A stretch of 64,000 nucleotides of DNA. It comes from Planctomycetales bacterium 10988 (GTDB lineage: Bacteria; Planctomycetota; Planctomycetia; Pirellulales; Pb10988). The DNA lies in contig CP043547.1 in NCBI GenBank assembly GCA_009664345.1, positions 3,376,709-3,440,708 of the forward strand, in the 5' to 3' direction. A model generated the notes under the pieces. That model saw only the letters and a list, made by a program, of their open reading frames with translations, was not told where the DNA came from and searched no databases. Within the stretch, counting starts at the first letter, position 1. Each line of letters begins with the position of its first letter. Of this stretch, positions 52,388-61,695 are shown piece after piece. A program made the translations under genes and the position numbers.

Positions 52388-52431
52388 TGACCATCAAAGT
52401 AAACAAACAATTATTATCTACTTTAACGACC

Positions 52432-52878
52432 TTACTCTTGGGTGATATTGATCTTGCGAGGTTTCGCTTCCGGGGTTTTGGGCAAAGTCAAAGTCAGAAC
52501 CCCGTTGGCAAGCACGGCTTTAACTTCATCCGCCGAAACACTGGTCGGCAAGCGGAAGACACGTTCAAACTTCCCACGAACACGTTCGCGACGATGAACC
52601 TTGACGTCTTCTTCATCCGAAACTTTGCGTTCGCCCTTGATGGTTAGCTCTTCACCGAGGACGTAAATTTCAAGATCGTCCAGCGAAAAACCCGGGAGTT
52701 CCGCTTCGGCATAAAGATTGTCATCATCTTCCCAAAGGTTGACTAATGGGAAACGCGGGACGTTAAACGGAGAGTTGCCTTGCCAATTTTGCGGCGACAA
52801 AACTTCATCAAAAAACGATTCCATTTGTTGTTGCCAACGATTTAAAGGAAGACCATTTTGAGTACGATTCGCAACCAT
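52432..52878 (-). CDS. Small heat-shock protein (Hsp20/alpha-crystallin)
   Basis: 148 residues. N-terminal arm VANRTQNGLPLNRWQQQMESFFDEVL, then the alpha-crystallin domain (VNLWEDDDNLYAEAELPGFSLDDLEIYVLGEELTIKGERK and RVFRLPTSVSADEVKAVLANGVLTLTLPK), ending KPRKINI with the IxI-type tail. This is the HSP20 form with a full arm, so oligomers are probably larger than those of the neighbour. AAAGGAGC precedes the ATG. It is the first gene of the pair. No CIRCE element or sigma-32-type promoter was found in the 52879-53193 upstream region. Confidence 0.95.
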   Translation of the reverse strand: MVANRTQNGLPLNRWQQQMESFFDEVLSPQNWQGNSPFNVPRFPLVNLWEDDDNLYAEAELPGFSLDDLEIYVLGEELTIKGERKVSDEEDVKVHRRERVRGKFERVFRLPTSVSADEVKAVLANGVLTLTLPKTPEAKPRKINITQE

Positions 52879-53193
52879 TTTTATTGCTCCTTTGCTTCAT
52901 TCAACGGACTGTCGAAAAAACAAACTTTGAGTATTTAATTTGTGAGTAAGGAGTTGAAAGTGTTTGACTTTCTCTGCGTCCCTTCCACTTTCACTTCTCT
53001 AGAAAGCAAGCAGCGCGCCAAAATATTCTTTTTAATGCGAATTTCCTTAAGCTACTTATCTGAAATAACTTGCGGCAATGTGTTTTCGATGCCAGAGAAA
53101 ATCGCCATTGGGCAAGGCTGACAAACTGGCGTCAGATCGGTTGTCAAAGTGTCAGATTTGTCTGTTTATAATGGGCAAGTTGTAGAAAAGAAA
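52879..53193. other. Upstream region of the Hsp20 pair
   Basis: No gene. The stretch 53117-53164 contains several short GTCA-type words in both orientations, including GTCAGAT twice, but I could not resolve a clean inverted repeat. Heat-shock operators of the CIRCE or sigma-32 type are not present. Confidence 0.4.
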
Positions 53194-53228
53194 AATCCTA
53201 GCCTCCTTCTATTTTGAAGGCTAGGATT
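53190..53228 (-). terminator. Terminator after rtcB
   Basis: AATCCTAGCCT (53194-53204) pairs with AGGCTAGGATT (53218-53228); on the minus strand it is followed by TTTTTC. Confidence 0.85.
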
Positions 53229-53297
53229 GAGTATAAAAATTATAAAAGTGTCTATATAAGAATGAACAAGGAATTACTGTCAGATTTACTTGTTGAT

Positions 53298-54692
53298 TCA
53301 ATCTTCGGCCTTGGAGCCGTCGCCGCACATCATCACGACTTTGGGAGTGAAGGTAGCGACGATCTCGACGAGGTCTTCTTGGTCTTGCATGACTTGGCGA
53401 ATGTCTTTGTAAACACCGGGGACTTCATCCAAACCGGCAGCCAACAGACGGACACCATGCTTTTTCAAATGGTCTCGCCATTCTGGCCAACGATAGCGAC
53501 GGAAGGCCTCCCGACGCGACATCCGCCGACCTGCTCCATGGGAAGAGGAATTCAAACTCGCCGGGTTTCCTTTTCCACGGACAATATACGAGGGACTCGC
53601 CATGCTGCCGGGGATGACTCCGAGGACTCCTTCGCCAGCTGGCGTCGCTCCCTTGCGGTGAACGATCACCTCGCGGCCATCGTGGACTTCTTTCCAAGCG
53701 AAGTTGTGGTGATTCTCCACCCCGGTGAGGGCTTCGGCTCCGGCCAATTTAAGGACATTACGGTGAATGACAGCGTGATTCGCCGAGGCATAATCCCCCA
53801 TCAAGTTCATTGCAGCCCAATATTCTTGGCCTTCTTGCGAATCGAGCGAGAGCCATCCCAGCCGATCAAGGTGTCGATAGCGGCTCGGAATCTGCTGCCG
53901 GGCGATCCGACTATATTGATCACAGACAGCGGCCCCCGTTCCGCGACTTCCAGAATGGCTGAGCAAAGCGACATATTCCCCGGCTCCGAGACCCATTTCA
54001 CCTTCGGGAACCTCGACGATTCCCCATTCGACGAAATGATTGCCCGAACCGCTGGTGCCGAGTTGTGCCCAAGCTTTATCCTTCTTTTGAGCCGTCAGCG
54101 GCGTGACCGACCAATCGAGGTCCATCGCGTCATGGTTTTGTCGCCGTTTCCACGTCTTGCCGACGCCGAAGACCGTCCCTTTTTGCAAAGATTCATCGAT
54201 CATCGAGGGCTTTTCTTTAAAAACATCAGTTGGCAAATCGGTGATGCTGATCTTCATCCGGCAGGCGATATCGACGCCTACGGCATACGGAATGACAGCC
54301 CCTTCGGTTGCCAGGACTCCGCCGATGGGCAGACCGTAACCGAGATGCGCATCCGGCATCAACGCCCCACGGACGGCGATTGGCAAGGAGCAGGCCTCCT
54401 GAAGTTGTTGCAAGGAATTCTGATCCCAATCCTTTCCCCAAGTCTGATAGGTGGCCGGTTCGGCAGCGGCATATTTCCGATCGAGCCGTTCTTCTTCAAG
54501 GATCTTATTGGCCAAAGTTCCAAAGACCGGATCATTCACGAACGTGCTCGGCTGTTCCAAGACCGCTTCGATCTCTTTTCCCGCTTTTTTTCCTTTAAAT
54601 CGCTTTTCTTGCACGCCTTGGCTGATGGCGAAAATCGCATCGCCCAAACAAGTCTCAGGAACTCCTAATTCACGTAATTGCTTTTTATTCAT
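53298..54692 (-). CDS. rtcB: RtcB-type RNA ligase
   Basis: 464 residues. The RtcB core is complete: ALMPDAHLGYGLPIGGVLA, GVDIACRM (metal Cys), SGNHFVEWG, HSGSRGTG, and SSSHGAGRRMSR, where the histidine takes GMP. RtcB joins RNA 3'-phosphate (or 2',3'-cyclic phosphate) to 5'-OH ends with GTP and Mn2+, repairing broken RNA. No archease or rtcA gene lies beside it. The length is longer than some bacterial forms but within range. The start is the ATG at 54692. Confidence 0.94.
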   Translation of the reverse strand: MNKKQLRELGVPETCLGDAIFAISQGVQEKRFKGKKAGKEIEAVLEQPSTFVNDPVFGTLANKILEEERLDRKYAAAEPATYQTWGKDWDQNSLQQLQEACSLPIAVRGALMPDAHLGYGLPIGGVLATEGAVIPYAVGVDIACRMKISITDLPTDVFKEKPSMIDESLQKGTVFGVGKTWKRRQNHDAMDLDWSVTPLTAQKKDKAWAQLGTSGSGNHFVEWGIVEVPEGEMGLGAGEYVALLSHSGSRGTGAAVCDQYSRIARQQIPSRYRHLDRLGWLSLDSQEGQEYWAAMNLMGDYASANHAVIHRNVLKLAGAEALTGVENHHNFAWKEVHDGREVIVHRKGATPAGEGVLGVIPGSMASPSYIVRGKGNPASLNSSSHGAGRRMSRREAFRRYRWPEWRDHLKKHGVRLLAAGLDEVPGVYKDIRQVMQDQEDLVEIVATFTPKVVMMCGDGSKAED

Positions 54693-54928
54693 CGTTTTAC
54701 TTCTATTTCTTTTCGTAACCTTGATTCACTGTGTATGGGACGAATGAAAGATCGCCTTGGTTCACTGGATTTGGAAATTTTCTCTCTTGACGGAGGCCGT
54801 TTTCAGTTGCCGAATCTTGAGGTATTTTAAAAAATAGAAGAAGAGTACGTATAGAACACCAAGGGAGTTAGGCTCGCCAGGGGTCTACTGTGTGAAGGCC
54901 GAACGAGTCAAGAACAAAGGGAACAACG

Positions 54929-55759
54929 ATGGACATTACCGGTGCCGGAACGATCTTAGATGAAATTGTCGCGACGAAGCAGACAGAATTGACGAAAACC
55001 CCAGAAAAGGCTTCTCCCGCTTTTTGGCAAGAAGCCCTGAGCGAGGCCCCGCCCGTACGCGATTTTCTCGCCGCGGTGACTTCTCGGGATTTGGAGAGTG
55101 GAGAACGATTAGAACCCGTGGCTTTGATCGCGGAAGTGAAGCGGGCAAGTCCTTCCGCCGGGCTGATTCGGGAAGACTTCGATCCGGTGAAGATCGCGAA
55201 AATTTATGAAGAAGCAGGGGCTTCCGCCATTAGTGTCCTCACCGAGTCACATTATTTTCAAGGTTCTTTGGATTACTTGAAAGCGATTCGCGAAGAAGTC
55301 CAGCTTCCGATTTTGCGAAAAGATTTTATTTTGGCCCCGTCACAAATCTGGGAGGCCCGCGCGGCAGGAGCCGATGCGGTTTTGCTGATTGCCGAGTGTC
55401 TGAACAACCAAGATTTAAGAATTCTTTATGAAGAGACCCTCGCGTTTGGGATGACCCCGCTGGTCGAACTTTATGATCCTGAGAACTTGACGCGTGTCTT
55501 GGACTTAGGGGCCAAGCTAATCGGGATTAATAATCGAAACTTGCGGACTTTTGAAACGGATTTGGGGCATACGAAACGCCTTCGGAAGGAAATTCCAATG
55601 GATCGAGTGGTTGTCGGCGAAAGTGGGATTCGCACTTTCGACGATGTGCAGTCCTTGGCCGATGCCGAGGTGGACGCGATGTTGGTTGGGGAAAGTCTCA
55701 TGCGACAAGCGGACCTTCACCAAGCAGTCCAAGGGCTTCTCGGGAAAAAAAGAGGGTAA
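54929..55759 (+). CDS. trpC: Indole-3-glycerol phosphate synthase
   Basis: 276 residues. Standard TrpC motifs: LDEIVATKQTEL, LIAEVKRASPSAGLIRED (catalytic Lys/Glu), SVLTESHYFQGSLDYL, LPILRKDFILAPSQIWEARAAGADAVLLI, LIGINNRNLRTFETDL, VGESGIRTFDDV. It converts carboxyphenylamino-deoxyribulose phosphate to indole glycerol phosphate in tryptophan synthesis. It is not next to other trp genes, as often in planctomycetes. AAAGGGAACAACG precedes the ATG. The 235-bp upstream gap has no recognised attenuator or Trp-rich leader. Confidence 0.95.
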   Translation: MDITGAGTILDEIVATKQTELTKTPEKASPAFWQEALSEAPPVRDFLAAVTSRDLESGERLEPVALIAEVKRASPSAGLIREDFDPVKIAKIYEEAGASAISVLTESHYFQGSLDYLKAIREEVQLPILRKDFILAPSQIWEARAAGADAVLLIAECLNNQDLRILYEETLAFGMTPLVELYDPENLTRVLDLGAKLIGINNRNLRTFETDLGHTKRLRKEIPMDRVVVGESGIRTFDDVQSLADAEVDAMLVGESLMRQADLHQAVQGLLGKKRG

Positions 55760-56545
55760 ATTTTTTAGTCCTCCCTTTCGCTACAGAAGGATTTCCCAAC
55801 GAGTTAGGGCGAATCTATAGATTCCCTTCGCTTTTTTTGTCAGTCGAGGCTTGCATCTAAATAGTTGTGAAGCACAATCATGAAGAGTAAGCAAATCCTC
55901 TCCTTCTGCGATCACTGCAACAAACGTTGTGCTTTTTGGGCAAGGCACCGTTTTTGACAAGCCATCCTTGAGTAAATGAATAGGAATGATAGAGTATTGG
56001 TGGCCTATTCGATTTCATTCTTTTCGTTATGCTAAGTAGTTTTTGACGCAAGGGTCTCTTCAAGGTCTTGGCTGATCTTTTTAGTTGAAGACAGGAAGGG
56101 ACCGTTTCCACTTGAAACAACCTAGCTAGCCGATGTCTTGGCAAGCTAAAAAATTCGATCGATTTCATCTTTTTGGTAGCAGAAAATGACTGGACATTTG
56201 CTTTTACCGCTACCATGATTGAGTTTTGCGAAACTTTCCTTCCGGTTTCGAAGTTGAATACGATGAAAAGTGTCCTACGCGAAGGCCCTTTCGTTTGTGA
56301 TCGCGGGCGAATTGAATGAACATTTCTCCAGAGAGGAAGCTTTTGAGAGAGACGCATTCGCGGTTCTTCTAAGAAAATCGGATTCTCTCCGATGATCCTT
56401 ATAATAAACTTTGGCGGAGAAAGACGATTAAATTCGGTTCCATTTCTAAATTTTGAGCAACCTGAATGGAAAATGGTTTGCATATTCGCATCGAATTGAA
56501 GAAAATTGGTATGGTCGAATTGGAATCACCATTATCGAGAAGACC
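55760..56545. other. 786-bp gap with no supported gene
   Basis: It lies between trpC and the giant J-like protein gene. A 201-codon minus-strand open frame (55878-56483) lacks a recognisable motif and a clear ribosome-binding site, and runs into the next gene's start; I do not call it. No terminator after trpC was found. Confidence 0.5.
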
Positions 56546-59500
56546 ATGAGCTTTGATCCTTATTATAAATGGCTGGGAATTGCTCCCGAAGAGCGCCCGA
56601 TCCACCACTATCGCTTGCTGGGCATTCGCCCGTTCGAGAGCGATTTGGATGTGATCGAAGCGGCAGCAGATCGCCAGATGGGGCATTTGCAGACTTATAA
56701 AACAGGTAAGCATTCGGACATCTCTCAAAAATTGCTGAACGAGATGGCCTCGGCAAAGATCTGTTTGCTCAATCCTCAGAAGAAGTCGAAGTATGACGCA
56801 AAGCTACGCGAGGATTTACAGGGGCAAACCGATACGTTTGCTTTAGGCACAACGCCGCTTTCCACGCCGAGCCCGACTAATGCCGCCGGAAAATCGCCGG
56901 TCCCGATCTCTAAGTCGGGAAGTGGCTCAAGTTTAAGGTTGGCCTCTCCCGCGGAATCCGAAGATGAAATCGATTTGGAAACCGAATATGAAGACCCTTC
57001 TGGAAGCAATGCCTTTGGAAGTGGACTCGGTTCGGGATTGGGAATGCCTTCGACTTCCGATGTCTTCGCCGATTCCGGAATGGGGTCCAAGTCCGCACCG
57101 AACCGGGTTTTTCAAGAGCAATCCACTTCGGTCTTGGGAGTCGATTTAGGGGTCCTGCCGATCTCTCTGAAAACCTTGGGGATCATCGCCGTCGGCTGTA
57201 TTGTCCTTGGTATCTTGGCGGGGACGATTCTTTCGTTTTCTGGCGATGAACCGATCGCAGAGATCACGCCTTCCGGCAAAGTTGTCTTTGATTGGCCGGA
57301 TGACGAGCGAGGAGATATCTCGCTGATGATCGATGGTAGCCCGCATGATTTCCCGGCTTCTGGTCCACTGGAAGTCGCTTTGGACCCTGGAAAACATATC
57401 GTTTCGGTAAGCCGTCCCGGTTCAAAGCCTTATCAAGAAACCATCACTTTAGAAGAAAACGAAGAGGTTTCCTTACCTTGGCAGTGGGAGCCGGAATCGC
57501 GAATTGTGTTGGCTTGGCCGGAATCGGACCGAGTTGGCGTACAGCTTGAAATTGACGGAGAACCTCAAAATTGGCTCGATTTAGGAGCCGTCACTACGCC
57601 GGAGCAGGTCTCATTTCCGCTCAAAGCAGGTTTTCATACGATCCATCTGACCGCTGAAGATGGCCGCTCCTTCGTGAAAGAGGTAAACCTTGCCGAAGGG
57701 GAAGAAGCCTCGCTGACCCCGATCTTCGAAGTTGCCACGGTTGAAGACCCCAAGATGAATCCGGAGAAAGACCCTGACCCGGATATGGTGGTTGCGGAAA
57801 CCGATCCCCCGACGAAGTCAAACCCGGATGCAATCAATTTGCTTCAAATGATCGATGCCGCGCGGGATCGCCGCTCGGGCCTTTGGAAAATTGGTGAAGA
57901 CGGGACGCTCTTTGGTGGCGGAGGTGTCTTGCAAATCCCCTACGAACTACCGGAAAACTTCGATTTGATCTTCAAGCTTGCTTGGGATGAAGGGGCCGAT
58001 CCGCTGATGGTGCTGTTGCCAACGGAGCCGCCGTGGATGATAGGCGTTGCCTCCCCGAAATCAGGCACGGTGGAAGAAGAGAATTTCATGAACGTTCCCG
58101 AACGCGAAGATCGGTTCCGCGAACCCCGCGGTCCTCGTGATCGCCGAGAAGGGGGACGACCTTTTGCCTTCCGATCGTATCTCAAGGAAGGGTTGGAAGA
58201 TCAAGAATTTGTGGAACTCAAGGTTCAACTGCGAAGGGAAAACGTCGCTGTCTTTCTCGATGGCGAACAACGGGTGGCGGATGCCTTCCCTGTGTTGGAA
58301 GAGTTCTTGGAACTTCCGGTGCCAGGTGGGCCTTTAGATCGTTTCCGACAACCCCCCAATGGCCGCCCGGGAGCCGGAGGCCCTGGTCCTGGAGCCGGAG
58401 GACCTGGACAAGGGCCAGGATTTGATCGACCGCAAGGACCATTTCGTAGTCCTTATATGCATCTTTCCACCGGAGCCTCCTCCTATTACTTTGCCAAAAT
58501 CGACCTAGTGCCGGTCACCTCGGATTCTTCAGAGAACCCCATTGTCAAAGGCGACCCTTCGCGTCTGCCGCCTGGGGCTGATCCTCTGTTGCATCAACGG
58601 CTGCGAAACGCAGGTTGGACCATCAATGATTCCGCCGCGACGGGAAGTCCTCAACTCTTGAAACTCTCGCCTCAGGGAACGTGGCTTGTCTATGCGACTC
58701 AAGGGAAGTTTGAAGACGCGACCTATCACCTGATGGTGAAACATTTAGAAACCGGGGAAGATTTGCCCTTACCGGGGCATCAAAACCTTCTCAAACAAGC
58801 CCGCTTTTCTGCCGACGAACGGTATTTAGCTACCTTCGACCAAGGTCCCAGCGGCTCGAATTTGTTGTTGTGGGACTTGCATACCGGTTCGGAACTTCAG
58901 CGATTGGAAGGCTTACAGACGGTTCACGATGTGGCATTTTCCGAAACGGGAGACCTGCTGGTCGTCACTCAACAGAAGCAAGCAGTCGTCTATTCGATGG
59001 TCGAAAATCAATTCAAACCGGATCGGCCTCCGCTGATCGCCGACGGTGTGATTCTCCAAGTGGAGATTTCTCCAGAGCAGCAATTCGCACTTCTTTCCAC
59101 GGAGTCGGGGGAACTTTTGGCCTATGATCTCAACACAAGTCAGAAAGTAAAGACTTTCCCTTTGCAAGATTCTTTCAAAGACCAATCGCTTACCATCGGT
59201 TTCTTGGAAGAAGGAACGCAAGTCTTCTGCCTGGCCCGAGGGGATCAGGTGGAGGGGGCCGTTTGGGATTTTGATTCGCAACAGGAACTTGGGAGTTATC
59301 AGGTCGAAGCGACATTCGACGCCATCATCCCTGCTCCGAAGTTGAAGGCTTTCGTCACGATTGCTCGGAATGCTCCGTATCAGCCTGAGTCTGAAGGGGC
59401 CGCCCCGTCCGATCCTCGCGATTCCTCGATAAGCTTGTGGAGTTTGACGAGCGGGAAGTTGTTGGAACATGAGCAACTCCCGATGAAGATCACTACGGAA

Positions 59501-61372
59501 GATGCGGTTCCTTCGCAGGAGATGTTCATCGCGGTGGATGACCGGCTGGAAGTTCGGGGTTTTCATTTTCCCAAACAGGAACATTCCGATTCGCAGATCC
59601 CTTCCGCGCCCCCCGATCAACCTGTCGTCGGCACCGAAACCGGAGGGATGGAGGAGCCGGAAGATAACCGCGTCTTACCACCGGGTTTCATCGAAGAAGA
59701 ATATGAACGCTTGCAAGTCGAACTTTCCGAAATCACGCATCCTTTAGCCGATAAGGAAATGAACTGGGGGTCGATCAACCGCAAACCGATCCCCTCCATG
59801 GAACCCCGTGAGCAAGCCCGCGTGACAGTGCAAGCGGACATCAAGGATCAAGCCCCGGAAGAACGCTCCCCCGAAGAGCATCAGAAGCTGGCCGCGTATT
59901 TGCTGGCGACCGCCAAGCAGCAGGAAGAAGACAGCCTGAAATATGAATATCTGCTGGCGGCCGAAAAGGAAGCCATGGCGGCAGGAGATGCCCGACTCGC
60001 CTTGCAAGCACTCGAACAACGGGTGGGGAACTATAAGCTGGATGGAGAAAAACTCTTTCCCGATTTCGCCCGAAAGGTCGCCAATTTCGAGCCGAAAGAA
60101 CTGGCCGCTGAGCAACTTGCTGCCATTTCCTTGCCGCTGGTCCAGCGTTCTTGGGAGATGGGGAGCCTCAGACCGACCGGGCTTCTGATTGAAGTCAACA
60201 ATGCCGGACAGCTTGCCGGACGAGACGATGTGGTCGAGGTCTACACCAACGTTCGGGAGTTGCTGACGAATGAGGTCCCGGTAATGAATGCCGCCTCGAC
60301 GAATGCGAAGCGATCGCTTCTTAACAAAGACCCCAACGCCCTTTCCGAGCGGGAACGTGAAGAGCTACACCGCAAAGTCGGCCTCTTCCTTCTATGTGTG
60401 CAAGGGGATTTTCTGGACGGTTTGCTGCACCTCGGCGTCGGTTCCGATCTTCGGCTTCAGGCGATTGCCCGTGATGACTTGGCGGTTCCCGAAACCGTTG
60501 AAGAGAAACTGAGCTTGGCGAATCGTTGGTGGAAAATGAGCCAAGAGGTTTCTCCCTTGGAAAAGATCGGCTTTGAACGTCGAGCCGTCCAATGGTATCG
60601 GCTTCTCCTGTCGGAACTCTCTGAAGAAGATCGGCAGCTTGCCGAAGAGCGAATCGGTACTTACCGCGATCTTTATGCGGTTGAAGAGACGGCCTCCATC
60701 GCTCCTACGGAAGAGACCGCGGAGCCTTCCCCGATGGGGTCAGGTGGCCAAGCTTCTCAGCTTTCTTTTGATGGGGAAGACGACTATGTACTCATTCCGG
60801 ACTTAATCTTTTCGCGACCGGATGTCACCTTCACCGTGGAAGCCACCATTACGTTCTCCGAAAATGCCATCACTGGGCCAAAGGCGATTCTTGGGAATGG
60901 AACGAAAAGCGGCTTGATGCTCGGCCTTACCGAGGCGAATTGTTGGGAATTCACGTTCTATGATAAGACGGGAATCCGCAGTATTCGCTCTTCGCAACCG
61001 GCCGAGCCGGGAGAACGTTATCACGTCGCCGCGGTTTGGGACTCACGGACCATTCGGCTGTATGTCAATGGAGAGGTTGAAGAAACCCCGATCCCCACCT
61101 CGTCCACGCATCGCCCTTCCCGATTTCCCTTCACAATCGGAGCCGTTCCCGATGCCGATGGGCAGCCAACTTCCTTCTTTTGCGGCATGATTGAAGATGT
61201 GCGGATTTCCAATACCGTCCGCTATTCAAAGCCTTTCACTCCGCCCAAGGCTTTCTTGCCGGATCGCGGAACGGTCGCCCTTTTCCAGCTCAATCAAGGC
61301 AAGGGAGACAAGGCCCTCGATTCCACTTCGCGTAACCAACATGGCCGCATCCTCGGAGCCACTTGGAAATAG
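56546..61372 (+). CDS. Giant membrane protein: J-like domain, PEGA-like segments, WD40 propeller, LamG domain
   Basis: 1608 residues from the ATG at 56546. Residues about 8-85 show the planctomycete J-like module (IHHYRLLGIRPFESDLDVIEAAADRQMGHLQTYKTGKHSD ... KKSKYDAKL), without HPD. A membrane helix lies at about 205-232 (LGIIAVGCIVLGILAGTILSF). Next are three PEGA-like units, about 245-410 (KVVFDWPDDERGDISLMIDG, RIVLAWPESDRVGVQLEIDG). A Gly/Pro-rich stretch at about 610-640 is followed by WD40-like blades, about 690-1010. A long helical part leads to a C-terminal LamG-like lectin fold, about 1430-1600 (WEFTFYDKTGIRSIRS, VAAVWDSRTIRLYVNG). It is anchored with J-part inside and propeller and lectin outside. 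No function is known. The start was chosen because it opens the J-like module; the SD is weak. Confidence 0.8.
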   Translation: MSFDPYYKWLGIAPEERPIHHYRLLGIRPFESDLDVIEAAADRQMGHLQTYKTGKHSDISQKLLNEMASAKICLLNPQKKSKYDAKLREDLQGQTDTFALGTTPLSTPSPTNAAGKSPVPISKSGSGSSLRLASPAESEDEIDLETEYEDPSGSNAFGSGLGSGLGMPSTSDVFADSGMGSKSAPNRVFQEQSTSVLGVDLGVLPISLKTLGIIAVGCIVLGILAGTILSFSGDEPIAEITPSGKVVFDWPDDERGDISLMIDGSPHDFPASGPLEVALDPGKHIVSVSRPGSKPYQETITLEENEEVSLPWQWEPESRIVLAWPESDRVGVQLEIDGEPQNWLDLGAVTTPEQVSFPLKAGFHTIHLTAEDGRSFVKEVNLAEGEEASLTPIFEVATVEDPKMNPEKDPDPDMVVAETDPPTKSNPDAINLLQMIDAARDRRSGLWKIGEDGTLFGGGGVLQIPYELPENFDLIFKLAWDEGADPLMVLLPTEPPWMIGVASPKSGTVEEENFMNVPEREDRFREPRGPRDRREGGRPFAFRSYLKEGLEDQEFVELKVQLRRENVAVFLDGEQRVADAFPVLEEFLELPVPGGPLDRFRQPPNGRPGAGGPGPGAGGPGQGPGFDRPQGPFRSPYMHLSTGASSYYFAKIDLVPVTSDSSENPIVKGDPSRLPPGADPLLHQRLRNAGWTINDSAATGSPQLLKLSPQGTWLVYATQGKFEDATYHLMVKHLETGEDLPLPGHQNLLKQARFSADERYLATFDQGPSGSNLLLWDLHTGSELQRLEGLQTVHDVAFSETGDLLVVTQQKQAVVYSMVENQFKPDRPPLIADGVILQVEISPEQQFALLSTESGELLAYDLNTSQKVKTFPLQDSFKDQSLTIGFLEEGTQVFCLARGDQVEGAVWDFDSQQELGSYQVEATFDAIIPAPKLKAFVTIARNAPYQPESEGAAPSDPRDSSISLWSLTSGKLLEHEQLPMKITTEDAVPSQEMFIAVDDRLEVRGFHFPKQEHSDSQIPSAPPDQPVVGTETGGMEEPEDNRVLPPGFIEEEYERLQVELSEITHPLADKEMNWGSINRKPIPSMEPREQARVTVQADIKDQAPEERSPEEHQKLAAYLLATAKQQEEDSLKYEYLLAAEKEAMAAGDARLALQALEQRVGNYKLDGEKLFPDFARKVANFEPKELAAEQLAAISLPLVQRSWEMGSLRPTGLLIEVNNAGQLAGRDDVVEVYTNVRELLTNEVPVMNAASTNAKRSLLNKDPNALSEREREELHRKVGLFLLCVQGDFLDGLLHLGVGSDLRLQAIARDDLAVPETVEEKLSLANRWWKMSQEVSPLEKIGFERRAVQWYRLLLSELSEEDRQLAEERIGTYRDLYAVEETASIAPTEETAEPSPMGSGGQASQLSFDGEDDYVLIPDLIFSRPDVTFTVEATITFSENAITGPKAILGNGTKSGLMLGLTEANCWEFTFYDKTGIRSIRSSQPAEPGERYHVAAVWDSRTIRLYVNGEVEETPIPTSSTHRPSRFPFTIGAVPDADGQPTSFFCGMIEDVRISNTVRYSKPFTPPKAFLPDRGTVALFQLNQGKGDKALDSTSRNQHGRILGATWK

Positions 61373-61505
61373 CTTTCGCTATGAGTTTCTAAATAGGACC
61401 TAGAGAGAAACTATTTTTTGACTAATCAAAAAGTGTCTGCCGTCCGAAGAATAGAACTGTGTTTGGTGCTTTTTACTCACCATCCAGTTTCTGAATTCAA
61501 ACTTT

Positions 61506-61590
61506 TTAGAGTTTGTGGTCAAAAGTAAGCTGAGAGTCACTTTTTCCAAGTGCCTAACAGCGTTCGTCAGGTTCTGACCGCTAGCTTTTC
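61506..61590 (+). repeat. Dispersed palindromic element, copy E
   Basis: Begins TTAGAGTTTGTGGTCAAAAG, matching copy B's left flank as well as its arms. Outer arm TGGTCA (61516-61521) pairs less well with TGACCG (61575-61580). Inner hairpin CACTT-5-AAGTG (61539-61553): both sides changed together relative to CACCT/AGGTG in copy B. Tail CTAGCTTTTC. It lies about 105 nt before the barrel-protein ATG, same orientation. The rest of the 323-bp gap shows nothing. Confidence 0.7.
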
Positions 61591-61695
61591 ATAACTCGGA
61601 CAAACTCTTCGGATGCGGAAGATACACTTCGTTTGAGTGTTTCCGTCAATCTCGAATCAGCTTTGTCGGAGCTTTCTAGAGGGGACGGAATACCG

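Noticed and set aside
52879-53297. CIRCE or sigma-32 heat-shock promoter before the Hsp20 pair
   Set aside because: No TTAGCACTC/GAGTGCTAA pair and no CTTGAA/CCCATNT spacing found.
53214-54668. 484-codon plus-strand open frame opposite rtcB
   Set aside because: Shadow of rtcB; contains no signature and rtcB on the other strand is complete.
55878-56483. 201-codon minus-strand open frame between trpC and the giant J-like gene
   Set aside because: No motif, no ribosome-binding site, a basic, low-information sequence, and overlap with the start of the next gene; probably chance.
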